Below, in pieces: positions 46,449 to 58,940 of a stretch of DNA of 64,000 nt. The stretch comes from Amblyomma americanum (lineage: Eukaryota; Arthropoda; Arachnida; Ixodida; Ixodidae). Where the stretch lies: positions 146,098,121 to 146,162,120 of the forward strand of contig NC_135504.1 in assembly GCF_052857255.1 (NCBI RefSeq), in the 5' to 3' direction. Position 1 is the first letter of the stretch. The number at the start of each line of letters is the position of its first letter. A program made the translations under genes and the position numbers. A model generated the notes under the pieces. The model worked only from the letters and a program-made list of their open reading frames with translations. It was not told where the DNA came from and did no database searches.

Positions 46449-47369
46449 AGTGTGCAGAGTGGCTTGTTGGGCGAGTTGGTTTACCATATTGAAAATATAC
46501 CTGCGCTCAAAAGACACGGACTGAAAGATAAAGACACACACAAACAGCGCTGGACTTACAACTGAATTTTTTATTCGGGAAACACTGCTCTTTATACACA
46601 TCAGCAGCTGATAAAAATGGAAGATGGTAACACCCGGATGATAAAAATCGACAAACTGTCTCGTCACATGTCCAGTCCTACCTTCCCTTTTGCAAAAATG
46701 CCTTTTCCTTTGATAGTAGTGAACGGGACGTGCTACTCACGCATGCAACCCCACTGTCCGCTATGCTCATGGCTTCATATATTTCACGCGTCGTTTGGTC
46801 ACGGTTCCTGCTTACTATCTTCGTCTCGTTATAGGAAGGTACACATTTACACTCTTGACAATGAACCACCAAATTCCCATCGCCTTTCCGTTCCATGTTC
46901 CTCCAATGTTCACGGAGCCACTCGTTCAAACACCGCCCCGTTTGGCCTACATATGCTTTTCCACATGTCAGCGGCATCCTGTAAACCACTCCTTCTGCGC
47001 ATGCGACCATGGGGACTTGGTGTTTCTTTTTACACCCCTTAGCTTTTCTTTCTGGGTACGTTACTATTTTGCATACCTTTCCAATTTGTCCGGGGCTGAA
47101 AAAACGACCCTAGTTTTTACTTTCGATGCAATTCTTTTAAGATTATGGGACACCCCATGAATGTACGGAATCACCACCGTTTTCTCCCTTTGTTTTGCTC
47201 CCTCCTTGCTAGGCACCGTACCCTTTTTCCCACATTTCTTGAGCAGGCTGCTGATGTGTATAAAGAGCAGTGTTTCCAGAAAAAAAAAATTCAGTTGTAA
47301 GTCCAGCGCTGTGTGTGTGTGTCTTTATCTTTCAGTCCGTGTCTTTTGAGCGCAGGTATATTTTCATTA
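46449..47369 (-). mobile_element. PLE-A, copy 6
   Basis: Same structure and group markers as copy 4. Confidence 0.88.
46678..47246 (-). pseudogene. PLE-A6 GIY-YIG endonuclease remnant
   Basis: Common frameshift; key residues present. Confidence 0.83.
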
Positions 47370-47584
47370 AGATTTACCTCGTTTCGGTCTAAAACAGCTT
47401 GTTTCGTTGTATTAAGCACGAATACATGCTTTTCGCGCAGTTATAAGAGAAAAAGTTTTGACGCGTATCAGAGGAACACTTGTAAAACCGATGTTTTGTG
47501 ATTTAGCTCGTTTCGGTCTAAAACAGCTTGTTTCGTTGTATTAATTACGAATACATGCTTTTCGCGCAGGTATAAGAGAAAAAG
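47370..47584. repeat. Satellite spacer between PLE-A6 and PLE-B6
   Basis: 215 bp of monomers. Confidence 0.94.
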
Positions 47585-47738
47585 AACGTCTTGCTGGGCA
47601 AGTTGGTACATCTTTGGATTACAGGCGCGAAAACAGACAGACCACAAGGTAGATAAACGGGACGGAGCGCCACTCACAACTGATTTATTCAAAGGCACGA
47701 CAAACATATATATACCAGCTGACACGCAAGGAATACCA

Positions 47739-49184
47739 TCATGTTCCAATCTGATATGACAGCGAACGCGTAAAAAAATCGTTCTCTGCCCTATACATCG
47801 ATATGGACGTGTCGCTGACACACATGCTTCTTTTCTTAGCAATAAAGAATGCTTCGATTAATTCCCTGGCTTTTGTGTCTTTACTTCTTGATAAAATTCG
47901 CACACGAGAAAAACATGGCTCACAAGAGCGTGACGGGCAACACCTTATATGCTTAAGCAAATTTGGCCCTTCCTTATTTTGCTCAACATTTCTTTCATGT
48001 TCCCTGATTCGCTCATTAACGCAGCGTCCAGTTTGCCCTATATAGGAGCGGCCGCACGAGAGGGGGATTTCATAGACCACACCTTCGGTGCACTTCATGA
48101 ACGATCACCCATGTTTGGTGCCACACCCTCTCTCATCATTTCGTTCTCTTTCAATGCGAGAACAAAGGCGTCCGAGCTTTTTTGGGGCTGAAAAGACAAG
48201 CGGCACACCATGCCTGCTCGCAACCTTTTTCAAATTGTGGGATAACTTGTGCACATAGGGCACCACCACAGGTCGCACCACCTCTTCTCGAGGGACATCT
48301 TGGCCAGCTCTCACATCCTTTCTTTTTATTTTCTGTTGTACGCTTTCTGCGACCGCCGTTACGAGCGAACCAGGGAACCCGGCTGAAGACAGCCTAGCCA
48401 ATTGGTTTTGGAAACTTAGTTGCATCTTGTGAGAGCATAATTTTCAAATAGCGGATTCGAGGCAGAGTGTAGCAATCCCCCTTTTTATTAGCTTGGAGTG
48501 AGCAGAATCATATGGCAGAAGCCCCTTTTTTGCGCGCGGAGCATACGGCCAACAAACCTGTTCCTCACAAAAATCAAAACTAACATCTAAAAACTGTAAA
48601 ACATTACCTTCAGGAACTTCACAAGTAAAACTTAAGCCATTTCCATTTTGTCTAAATAAGGATAACACATCACGCACACTTTCTTCGAAGTTTAAACTTC
48701 CGTCCTTGGTAAGAATGATTAAAAAGTCGTCCACATATCTGAACACTTTAAAAACTTTGCTGGCTGGTAAAACCTGGTTCAAAACTTGATCCATTTGGGA
48801 AAGAAAAATATTACACAAAACCTGTGCAGCACAGGAGCCTATACATATGCTAGCTTTTTGCAGAAAACACTGCTCGTCAAAAGTTACGAAGGTAGACTGT
48901 AAATAAAACTGTAAAAGGGTTAAAAAGTCATCGATGGATACACCCGCAGTATTTTAAAAGGAAATAGGGTCTTTACTTTCAATGCAATCACTGACAGCAG
49001 TAAACAAGGCTTCGTGAGGAACAGAATAAAATAAATCCACAACATCTACCGAAAAGGCGCGTCCAACATAACGAGGCGATTCAAAGAATTCACACACTTG
49101 ATCGGACTTTTTGGTAAGAAAGGGGTCTTCTATATCAAGCTTACCCAACTTATCTAACAAGAACCGGCTAAGCAGCCTCTGCCA
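47739..49184 (-). pseudogene. PLE-B6 RT-endonuclease remnant (minus copy)
   Basis: Stops TAA 48954-48956, TGA 48444-48446 and TGA 48105-48107; RT palm YVDD and GIY-YIG residues retained. Confidence 0.86.
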
Positions 49185-49185
49185 T

Positions 49186-49818
49186 GGTTCGCTCGTAACG
49201 GCGGTCGCAGAAAGCCTACTACAGAAAATAAAAAGAAAGGATGTGAGAGCTGGCCAAGATGTCCCTCGAGAAGAGGTGGTGCGACCTGTGGTGGTGCCCT
49301 ATGTGCAAAAGTTATCCCACAATTTGAAAAAGGTTGCGAGCAGGCATGGTGTGCCGCTTGTCTTTTCAGCCCCAAAAAAGCTCGGAAGCCTTTGTTCTCG
49401 CATTGAAAGAGAACGAAATGATGAGAGAGGGTGTGGCACCAAACATGGGCGATCGTTCATGAAGTGCACCGAAGGTGTGGTCTATGAAATCCCCCTCTTG
49501 TGCGGCCGCTCCTATATAGGGCAAACTGGACGCTGCGTTAATGAGCGAATCAGGGAACATGAAAGAAATGTGGAGCAAAATAAGGAAGGGCCAAATTTGC
49601 TTAAGCATATTAGGTGTTGCCCGTCACGCTCTTGTGACCCATGTTTTTCTGGTGTGCGAATTTTATCAAGAAGTAAAGACACAAAAGCCAGGGAATTAAT
49701 CGAAGCATTCTTTATTGCTAAGAAAAGAAGCATGTGTGTCAGCGACACGTCCGTATCGATGTATAGGGCAGAGAACGATTTTTTCACGCGTTCGCTGTCA
49801 TATCAGATTGGAACATGA
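49186..49818 (+). pseudogene. PLE-B6 endonuclease remnant (plus copy), open
   Basis: Open 211-codon linker and GIY-YIG segment, identical by protein to copies 4 and 5. Confidence 0.8.
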
Positions 49819-50080
49819 TGGTATTCCTTGCGTGTCAGCTGGTATATATATGTTTGTCGTGCCTTTGAATAAATCAGTTGTGAGTGGCGCTCCGTCCCGT
49901 TTATCTACCTTGTGGTCTGTCTGTTTTCGCGCCTGTAATCCAAAAATAAGAGAAAAAGATTTAAAGGCATGTCACAGGGACACTTGTAAAACCGATGTGT
50001 TCAGATTTACCTCGTTTCGGTCTAAAACAGATTGTTTCGCTGGACTAAGCACGAATACATGCTTTTCGCGCAGTTATTAG

Positions 50081-52903
50081 AGAAAAAAAATTTTGACGCG
50101 TATCAGAGGAACACTTGTAAAATCGATGTGTTGTGATTTAGCTCGTTTCGGTCTAAAACAGCTTGTTTCGCTGTAATAAGCAGGAATACATGCTTTTCGC
50201 GCAGTTATAAGAGAAAAAGTTTTAAATGCATGTCACAGGGACACTTGTAAAACCGATGTGTTCAGATTTACCTCGTTTCGGTCTAAAACAGCTTGTTTCG
50301 TTGGACTAAGCAGGAATACATGCATTTCGCGCAGTTATAAGAGAAAAAGTTTTACAGGCATGTCACACGGACACTTGTAAAACCGATGTGTTCAGATTTA
50401 GCTCATCTCGGTCTAAAACAGCTTGTTTCGTTGTATTAAGCACGAATACATGCTTTTCGCGCAGTTATAAGAGAAAAAGTTTTGACGCGTATCAGAGGAA
50501 CACTTGTAAAACCGATATGGTGTGATTTAGCTCTTTTCGTATTATTAAGCAAGAATACGTGCTTTTCGCGCAGTTATAAGAGAAAAATGTTTTGACGCGT
50601 ATCACATGGACACTTGCAAAACCGGTGTTCAGACCTAGATCGTTTTGGTCTAAAACAGCTTGTGTCGTTGTATTAAGCACGAATACAATCTTTTCGCGCA
50701 GTTATAAGTGAAAAAGTCTTGACGCGTATCACATGGACACTTTTAAAACCGATGTATTCAGATTTAGCTCGTTTTGGTCTAAAACAGCTTGTTTCGTTGT
50801 ATTAAGCACGAATACATTCTTTTCGCGCAGTTATAAGAGAAAAAGTTTTGACGCGTATCAGAGGAACACTTGTAAAACCGATGTGTTCAGATTTAGCTCG
50901 TTTCGGTCTAAAACAGCTTGTTTCGTGGTTTTAAGCAGGAATATATGCTTTTCGCGCAGTTATAAGAGAAAAAGTTTAGACGCGTATCAGAGGAACACTT
51001 GTAAAACCGATGTGTTGTGATTTAGCTCGTTTCGGTCTAAAACAGCTTGTTTCGCTGTATTAAGCAAGAATACATGCTTTTCGCGCAGTTATAAGAGAAA
51101 AAGTTTTGACGCGTGTCACAGGGACACTTTTAATACCTATGTGTTCAGATTTAGCTCGTTTCGGTCCAAAACAGCTTGTTTCGTTGTATAAAGCACGAAT
51201 ACAAGCTTTTCGCGCAGTTATAAGAGAAAAAGTTTTGACGCGTATCAGAGGAACACTTGTAAAACCGATGTGTTGTGATTTAGCTCGTTTCGATCTAAAA
51301 CAGCATGTTTCGCTGTATTAAGCAAGAATACATGCTTTTCGCGCAGTTATAAGAGAAAAAGTTTTGACGCGTATCAGAGGAACACTTGTAAAACCTATGT
51401 GTTCAGATTTACCTCTTTTCGGACTAAAACAGCTTGTTTCGTTGTATTAAGCACGAATACATGCTTTTCGCGCAGTTATAAGAGAAAAAGTTTTGACGCG
51501 CATCACATGGACACTTGGAAAACCGATGTGTTCAGATCTAGCTCATTTTGGTCTAAAACAGCTTGTTTCGTTGTATTAAGCACGAATACATGATTTTCGC
51601 GCAGTTATAAGAGAAAAAGTTTTGACGCGTATCAGAGGAACACTTGTAAAACCGATGTGTTGTGATTTAGCTCATTTCGGTCTAAAACAGCTTGTTTCGC
51701 TGTATTAGGCAAGAATACATGCTTTTCGCGCAGTTATATGAGAAAAAGTTTTGACGCGTGTCACAGGGACACTTGTAAAACCGATGTGTTCAGATTTTGC
51801 TCGTTTCGGTCTAAAACAGCTTGTGTCGTTGTATTAAGCACGAATACATGCTTTACGCGCAGTTATAGAAGAAAAAGTTTTGACGCGTATTAGAGAGACA
51901 CTTGTAAAACCAATGTCTTGTGATTTAGCTCGTTTCGGTCTAAAACACCTTGTTTCGTTGTATTAAGCACGAATTCATGCTTTTCGCGCAGTTATAAGAG
52001 AAAACGTTTTGACGCGTATCAGAGGAACACTTGTAAAACCGATGTGTTGTGATTTAGCTCGTTTCGGTTTAAAACAGCTTGTTTCACTGTATTAAAGAAT
52101 ACATGCTTTTCGCGCAGTTATAAGAGAAAAAGTTTTGACGCGTGTCAGAGGAACACTTGTAAAACCGATGTGTTGTGATTTAGCTCGTTTCGGTCTAAAA
52201 CAGCTTGTTTCGCTGTATTAAGCAGGAATACATGCTTTTCGCGCAGTTATAAGAGAAAAAGTTTTACAGGCATGTCACAGGGACACTTGTAAAACCGATG
52301 TGTTCAGATTTAGCTCATCTCGGTCTAAAACAGCTTGTTTCGTTGTATTAAGCACGAATACATGCTTTTCCCGCAGTTATAAGAGAAAAAGTTTTGACGC
52401 GTATCAGAGGAACACTTGTAAAACCGATGTGTTGTGATTTAGCTCTTTTCGGTCTATAACAGCTTGTTTCGTATTATTAAGCAAGAATACGTGCTTTTCG
52501 CGCAGTTATAAGAGAAAAAAGTTTTGACGCGTATCACATGGACACTTGTAAAACCGGTGTTCAGATCTAGATCGTTTTGGTCTAAAACAGCTTGTTTCGT
52601 TGTATTAAGCACGAATACAATCTTTTCGCGCAGTTATAAGAGAAACAGTCTTGACGCGTATCACATGGACACTTTTAAAACCGATTTGTTCAGATTTAGC
52701 TCGTTTTGGTCTAAAACAGCTTGTTTCGTTGTATTAAGCACGAATACATTCTTTTCGCGCAGTTATAAGAGAAAAAGTTTTGACGCGTATCAGAGGAACA
52801 CTTGTAAAACCGATGTGTTGTGATTTAGCTCATTTCGGTCTAAAACAGCTTGTTTCGCTGTATTAAGGAAGAATACATGCTTTTCGCGCAGTTATAAGAG
52901 AAA
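50081..52903. repeat. Segmental duplicate of 17246-19943
   Basis: Same series of variant monomers, including the 20-bp deletion near 50530. It carries one extra monomer with GACACTTTTAATACC near 51.12 kb. Confidence 0.85.
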
Positions 52904-53201
52904 AAGTTTTGACGCGTGTCACAGGGATGCTTTTAAAACCGATGTGTTCAGATTTAGCTCGTTTCGATCTAAAACAGCTTGTTTCGTTGTATTAAGCAGG
53001 AATATATGCTTTTCGCGCAGTTATAAGAGAAAAAGTTTAGACGCGTATCAGAGGAACACTTGTAAAACCGATGTTTTGTGATTTAGCTCGTTTCGGTCTA
53101 GAACAGCTTGTTTCGCTGTATTAAGGAAGAATACATGCTTTTCGCGCAGTTATAAGAGAAAAAGTTTTGACGCGTGTCACAGGGATGCTTTTAAAACCGA
53201 T

Positions 53202-56008
53202 GTGTTCAGATTTAGATCGTTTCGGTCTAAAACAGCATGTTTCGCTGAATTAAGCAAGAATACATGCTTTTCGCGCAGTTATAAGAGAAAAAGTTTTGAC
53301 GCGTGTCACATGGACACTTGGAAAACCGATGTGTTCAGATCTAGCTCATTTTGGTCTAAAACAGTTTGTTTCGTTGTATTAAGCACGAATACATGCTTTT
53401 CGCGCAGTTATAAGAGAAAAAGTTTTGACGCGTATCAGAGGAACACTTGTAAAACCGATGTGTTGTGATTTTGCTCATTTCGGTCTAAAACAACTTGTTT
53501 CGCTGTATTAAGCAAGAATACATGCTTTTCGCGCAGTTATATGAGAAAAAGTTTTGACGCGTGTCACAGGGACACTTGTAAAACCGATGTGTTCAGATTT
53601 TGCTCCTTTCGGTCTAAAACAGCTTGTGTCGTTGTATTAAGCACGAATACATGCTTTACGCGCAGTTATAGAAGAAAAAGTTTTGACGCGTATTAGAGAG
53701 ACACTTGTAAAACCGATGTGTTGTGATTTAGCTCGTTTCGGTCTATAACACCTTGTTTCGTTGTATTAAGCACGAATACATGCTTTTCGCGCAGTTATAA
53801 GAGAAAACGTTTTGACGCGTATCAGAGGAACACTTGTAAAACCGATGTGTTGTGATTTAGCTCGTTTCGGTCTAAAACAGCTTGTTTCGCTGTACTAACC
53901 AAGAATACATGCTTTTCGCGCAGTTATAAGAGAAAAAGTTTTGACGCGTATCAGAGGAACACTTGTAAAACCGATGTGTTCAGATTTACCTCTTTTCGGA
54001 CTAAAACAGCTTGTGTCGTTGTATTAGGCACGAATACATGCTTTTCGCGCAGTTATAAGAGAACAAGTTTTGACGCGTATCACATGGACACTTGGAAAAC
54101 CGATATGTTCAGATCTAGCTCATTTTGGTCTAAAACAGCTTGTTTCGTTGTATTAAGCACGAATACATGCTTTTCGCGCAGTTATAAGAGAAAAAGTTTT
54201 GACGCGTATCAGAGGAACACTTGTAAAACCGATGTGTTGTGATTTAGCTCATTTCGGTCTAAAACAGCTTGTTTAGCTGTATTAAGCAAGAATACATGCT
54301 TTTCGCGCAGTTATATGAGAAAAAGTTTTGACGCGTGTCACAGGGACACTTGTAAAACCGATGTGTTCAGATTTTGCTCGTTTCGGTCTAAAACAGCTTG
54401 TGTCGTTGTATTAAGCACGAATACATGCTTTACGCGCAGTTATAGAAGAAAAAGTTTTGACGCGTATCAGAGGAACACTTGTAAAACCGATGTGTTGTGA
54501 TTTAGCTCGTTTCGGTCTAAAACAGCTTGTTTCGCTGTATTAACCAAGAATACATGCTTTTCGCGCAGTTATAAGAGAAAAAGTTTTGACGCGTGTCACA
54601 GGGACACTTGTAAAACCGATGTGTTCAGATTTAGCCCGTTTCGGTCTAAAACAGCTTGTTTCGTTGGACTAAGCACGAATACATGGTTTTCGCGCAGTTA
54701 TAAGAGAAAAAGATTTGACGCGTATCAGAGAAACACTTGTAAAACCGATGTGTTGTGATTTAGCTCGTTTCGGTCTAAAACAGCTTGCTTCGCTGTATTA
54801 AGCAGGAATATATGCTTTTCGCGCAGTATAAGAGAAAAAGTTTTGACGAGTGTCACAGGGACACTTTTAATACCGATGTGTTCAGATTAAGCTCGTTTCG
54901 GTCTAAAACAGCTTGTTTCGTTGTATAAAGCACGAATACAAGCTTTTCGCGCAGTTATAAGAGAAAAAGTTTTGACGCGTATCAGAGGAACACTTGTAAA
55001 ACCGATGTGTTGTGATTTAGCTCGTTTCGGTCTAAAACAGCATGATTCGCTGTATTAAGCAAGAATACATGCTTTTCGCGCAGTTATAAGAAAAAAAGTG
55101 TTCAGATTTACCTCTTTTCGGACTAAAACAGCTTGTTTCGTTGTATTAAGCACGAATACATGCTTTTCGCGCAGTTATAAGAGAAAAAGTTTTGACGCGT
55201 ATCACATGGACACTTGGAAAACCGATGTGTTCAGATCTAGCTCATTTTGGTCTAAAACAGCTTGTTTCGTAGTATTAAGCACGAATACATGCTTTTCGCG
55301 CAGTTATAAGAGAAAAAGTTTTGACGCGTATCAGAGGAACACTTGTAAAACCGATGTGTTGTGATTTTGCTCATTCGGTCTAAAACAACTTGTTTCGCTG
55401 TATTAAGCAAGAATACATGCTTTTCGCGCAGTTATATGAGAAAAAGTTTTGACGCGTGTCACAGGGACACTTGTAAAACCGATGTGTTCAGATTTTGCTC
55501 CTTTCGGTCTAAAACAGCTTGTGTCGTTGTATTAAGCACGAATACATGCTTTACGCGCAGTTATAGAAGAAAAAGTTTTGACGCGTATTAGAGAGACACT
55601 TGTAAAACCGATGTGTTGTGATTTAGCTCGTTTCGGTCTAAAACAGCTTGTTTCGCTGTATTAACCAAGAATACATGCTTTTCGCGCAGTTATAAGAGAA
55701 AAAGTTTTGACGCGTATCAGAGGAACACTTTTAAAACCGATGTGTTCAGATTTACCTCTTTTCGGACTAAAACAGCTTGTTGCGTTGTATTAAGCCCGAA
55801 TACATGCTTTTCGCGCAGTTATAAGAGAAAAAGTTTTGACGCGTATCACATGGACACTTGGAAAACCGATGTGTTCAGATCTAGCTCATTTTGGTCTAAA
55901 ACAGCTTGTTGCGTTGTATTAAGCACGAATACATGCTTTTCGCGCAGTTCTAAGAGAAAAAGTTTTGACGCGTATCAGAGGAACACTTGTAAAACCGATG
56001 TGTTGTGA
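53202..56008. repeat. Local short-period HOR
   Basis: A group built on TTCAGATTTACCTCTTTTCGGAC, a CACATGGACACTTGGAAAACC tail and TTATATGAGAAAAAG recurs here: GATTTACCTCTTTTCGG-type monomers near 53980, 55100 and 55745, separated by 1122 and 644 bp (the latter about five monomers), with related groups at 53202 and 54315. Confidence 0.75.
55018..55109. other. Truncated monomer (91 bp)
   Basis: TTATAAGAAAAAAAGTGTTCAG joins the A-run directly to GTGTTCAG, losing 38 bp (the TTTTGACGCG...ACCGAT part). Junction spacing here is 91 instead of 129 bp. Confidence 0.85.
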
Positions 56009-56219
56009 TTTAGCTCATTTCGGTCTAAAACAGCTTGTTTCGCTGTATTAAGCAAGAATACGTGCTTTTCGCGCAGTAATAAGAGAAAAAGTTTTGACGC
56101 GTGTCACAGGGACACTTGTAAAACCGATGTGTTCAGATTTAGCTCGTTTCGGTCTAAAACAGCTTGTTTCGTTGTATTAAGCAAGAATACATGCTTTTCG
56201 CTCAGTTATAAGAGAAAAA

Positions 56220-58940
56220 GTTTTGACGCGTATCAGAGGAACACTTGTAAAACCGATGTGTTGTGATTTATCTCGTTTCGGTCTAAAACAGCTTGTTTCG
56301 CTGTATTAAGCAAGAATACATGCTTTTCGCGCAGTTATAAGAGAAAAAGTTTTGACGCGTGTCACAGGAACACTTGTAAAACCGATGTGTTGTGATTTAG
56401 CTCGTTTCGGTCTAAAACAGCTTGTTTCGCTGTATTAAGCAAGAATACATGCTTTTCGCGAAGTTATAAGAGAAAAAGTTTTACAGGCATGTCACAGGGA
56501 CACTTGTAAAACCGATGTGTAAAGATTTAGCTCATTTCGGTCTAAAACAGCTTGTTTCGTTGTATTAAGCACGAATACATGCTTTTCGCGCAGTTATAAG
56601 AGAAAAAGTTTTGTCGCGTATCAGAGGAACACTTGTAAAACCGATGTGTTGTGATTTATCTCGTTTCGGTCTAAAACAGCTTGTTTCGCTGTATTAAGCA
56701 AGAATACATGCTTTTCGCGCGTTATAAGAGAAAAAGTTTTGACGCGTGTCACAGGGACACTTGTAAAACCGATGTCTTCAGATTTAGCTCGTTTCGGTCT
56801 AAAACATCTTGTTTCGTTGTATTAAGCACGAATACATGCTTTTCGCGCAGGTATAAGAGAAAAAGTTTTAAAGGCATGTCACAGGAACACTTGTAAAACC
56901 GATGTGTTCAGATTTACCTCGTTTCGGTCTAAAACAGCTTGTTTCGTTGGACTAAGCACGAATACATGCTTTTCGCGCAGTTATAAGAGAAAAAGATTAG
57001 ACGCGTATCGGAGGAACACTTGTAAAACCGATGTGTTGTGATTTAGCTCGTTTCGGTCTAAAACAGCTTGTTTCTTTGTATTAGCAAGAATACATGCTTT
57101 TCGCGCAGTTATAAGAGAAAAAGTTTTGACGCGTATCAGAGGAACACTTGTAAAACCGATGTGTTGTGATTTAGCTCGTTTCGGTCTAAAACAGCTTGTT
57201 TCGCTGTATTAAGCAAGAATACGTGCTTTTCGCGCAGTTATAAGAGAAAAAGTTCTGACGCGTATCAGAGGAACACTTGTAAAACCGGTGTGTTGTGATT
57301 TAGCTCGTTTCGGTCTAAAACAGCTTGTTTCGCTGTATTAAGCAAGAATACGTGCTTTTCGCGCAGTAATAAGAGAAAAAGTTTTGACGCGTGTCACAGG
57401 GACACTCGTAAAACCGATGTGATCAGATTTACCTCGTTTCGGTCTAAAACAGCTTGTTTCGTTGGACTAAGCACGAATACAAGCTTTTCGCGCAGTTATC
57501 AGAGAAAAAAGTTTTGACGCGTATCAGAGGAACACTTGTAGAACCGGTGTGTTGTGATTTAGCTCGTTTCGGTCTAAAACAGCTTGTTTCGCTGTATTAA
57601 GCAAGAATACATGCTTTTCGCGCAGTTATAAGAGAAAAAGTTTTGACGCGTGTCACAGGGACACTTGTAAAACCGATGTGTTCAGATTTAGCTCGTTTCG
57701 GTCTAAAACAGCTTGTTTCGTTGTATTAAGCAAGAATACATGCTTTTCGCTCAGTTATAAGAGAAAAAGTTTTGACGCGTATCAGAGGAACACTTGTAAA
57801 ACCGATGTGTTGTGATTTATCTCGTTTCGGTCTAAAACAGCTTGTTTCGCTGTATTAAGCAAGAATACATGCTTTTCGCGCAGTTAAAAGAGAAAAAGTT
57901 TTGACGCGTGTCACAGGGACACTTGTAAAACCGATGTGTTCAGATTTAGCTCGTTTCGGTCTAAAACATCTTGTTTCGTTGTATTAAGCACGAATACATG
58001 CTTTTCGCGCAGGTATAAGAGAAAAAGTTTTAAAGGCATGTCACAGGGACACTTGTAAAACCGATGTGTTCAGATTTACCTCGTTTCGGTCTAAAACAGC
58101 TTGTTTCGTTGGACTAAGCACGAATACATGCTTTTCGCGCAGTTATAAGAGAAAAAAGTTTTGACGCGTATCAGAGGAACACTTGTAAAACCGATGTGTT
58201 GTGATTTAGCTCGTTTCGGTCTAAAACAGCTTGTTTCGCTGTATTAAGCAGGAATACATGCTTTTCGCGCAGTTATAAGAGAAAAAGTTTTACAGGCATG
58301 TCACAGGGACACTTGTAAAACCGATGTGTACAGATTTAGCTCATTTCGGTCTAAAACAGCTTGTTTCGTTGTATTAAGCACGAATACATGCTTTTCGCGC
58401 AGTTATAAAAGAAAAAGTTTTGTCGCGTATCAGAGGAACACTTGTAAAACCGATGTGTTGTGATTTAGCTCTTTTCGGTCAATAACAGCTTGTTTCTTAT
58501 TATTAAGCAAGAATACGTGCTTTTCGCGCAGTAATAAGAGAAAAAAGTTTTGACGCGTGTCACAGGGACACTCGTAAAACCGATGTGTTCAGATTTACCT
58601 CGTTTCGGTCTAAAACAGCTTGTTTCGTTGGACTAAGCACGAATACATGCTTTTCGCGCAGTTATAAGAGAAAAAAGTTTTGACGCGTATCACATGGACA
58701 CTTGTAAAACCGGTGTTCAGATCTAGCTCGTTTTGGTCTAAAACAGCTTGTTTCGTTGTATTAAGCACGAATACAATCTTTTCGCGCAGTTATAGGAGAA
58801 AAAGACTTGACGCGTATCACATGGACACTTTTAAAACCGATGTGTTCAGATTTAGCTCGTTTCGCTCTAAAACAGCTTGTTTCGTTGTATTAAGCACGAA
58901 TACATGCTTTTCGCGCAGTTATAAGAGAAAAAGTTTTAAA
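56220..58940. repeat. Higher-order repeat, partial 5-kb unit without PLE
   Basis: Landmarks 2835 and 4833 recur at 56681 and 58680 (offset 53846-53847). At about 58940 the sequence leaves the unit for an AAAGGCGTGTCACAGGGGCAC monomer, before the point where PLE-A would lie. Confidence 0.8.

Larger units (their letters stand above)
47585..49945 (-). mobile_element. PLE-B, copy 6
   Basis: Same structure with copy 4-6 group markers and no private change that I noticed in the coding parts. Confidence 0.88.
46449..50348. repeat. 4212-bp HOR with PLE pair, unit 3 (partial)
   Basis: PLE-A6, 215 bp, PLE-B6 and about 400 bp of right flank match unit 2. Then the match breaks near 50349, where TTTTACAGGCATG replaces TTTTGACGCGTATCACATGG, and the sequence follows the flank of B2 instead. 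Confidence 0.88.
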
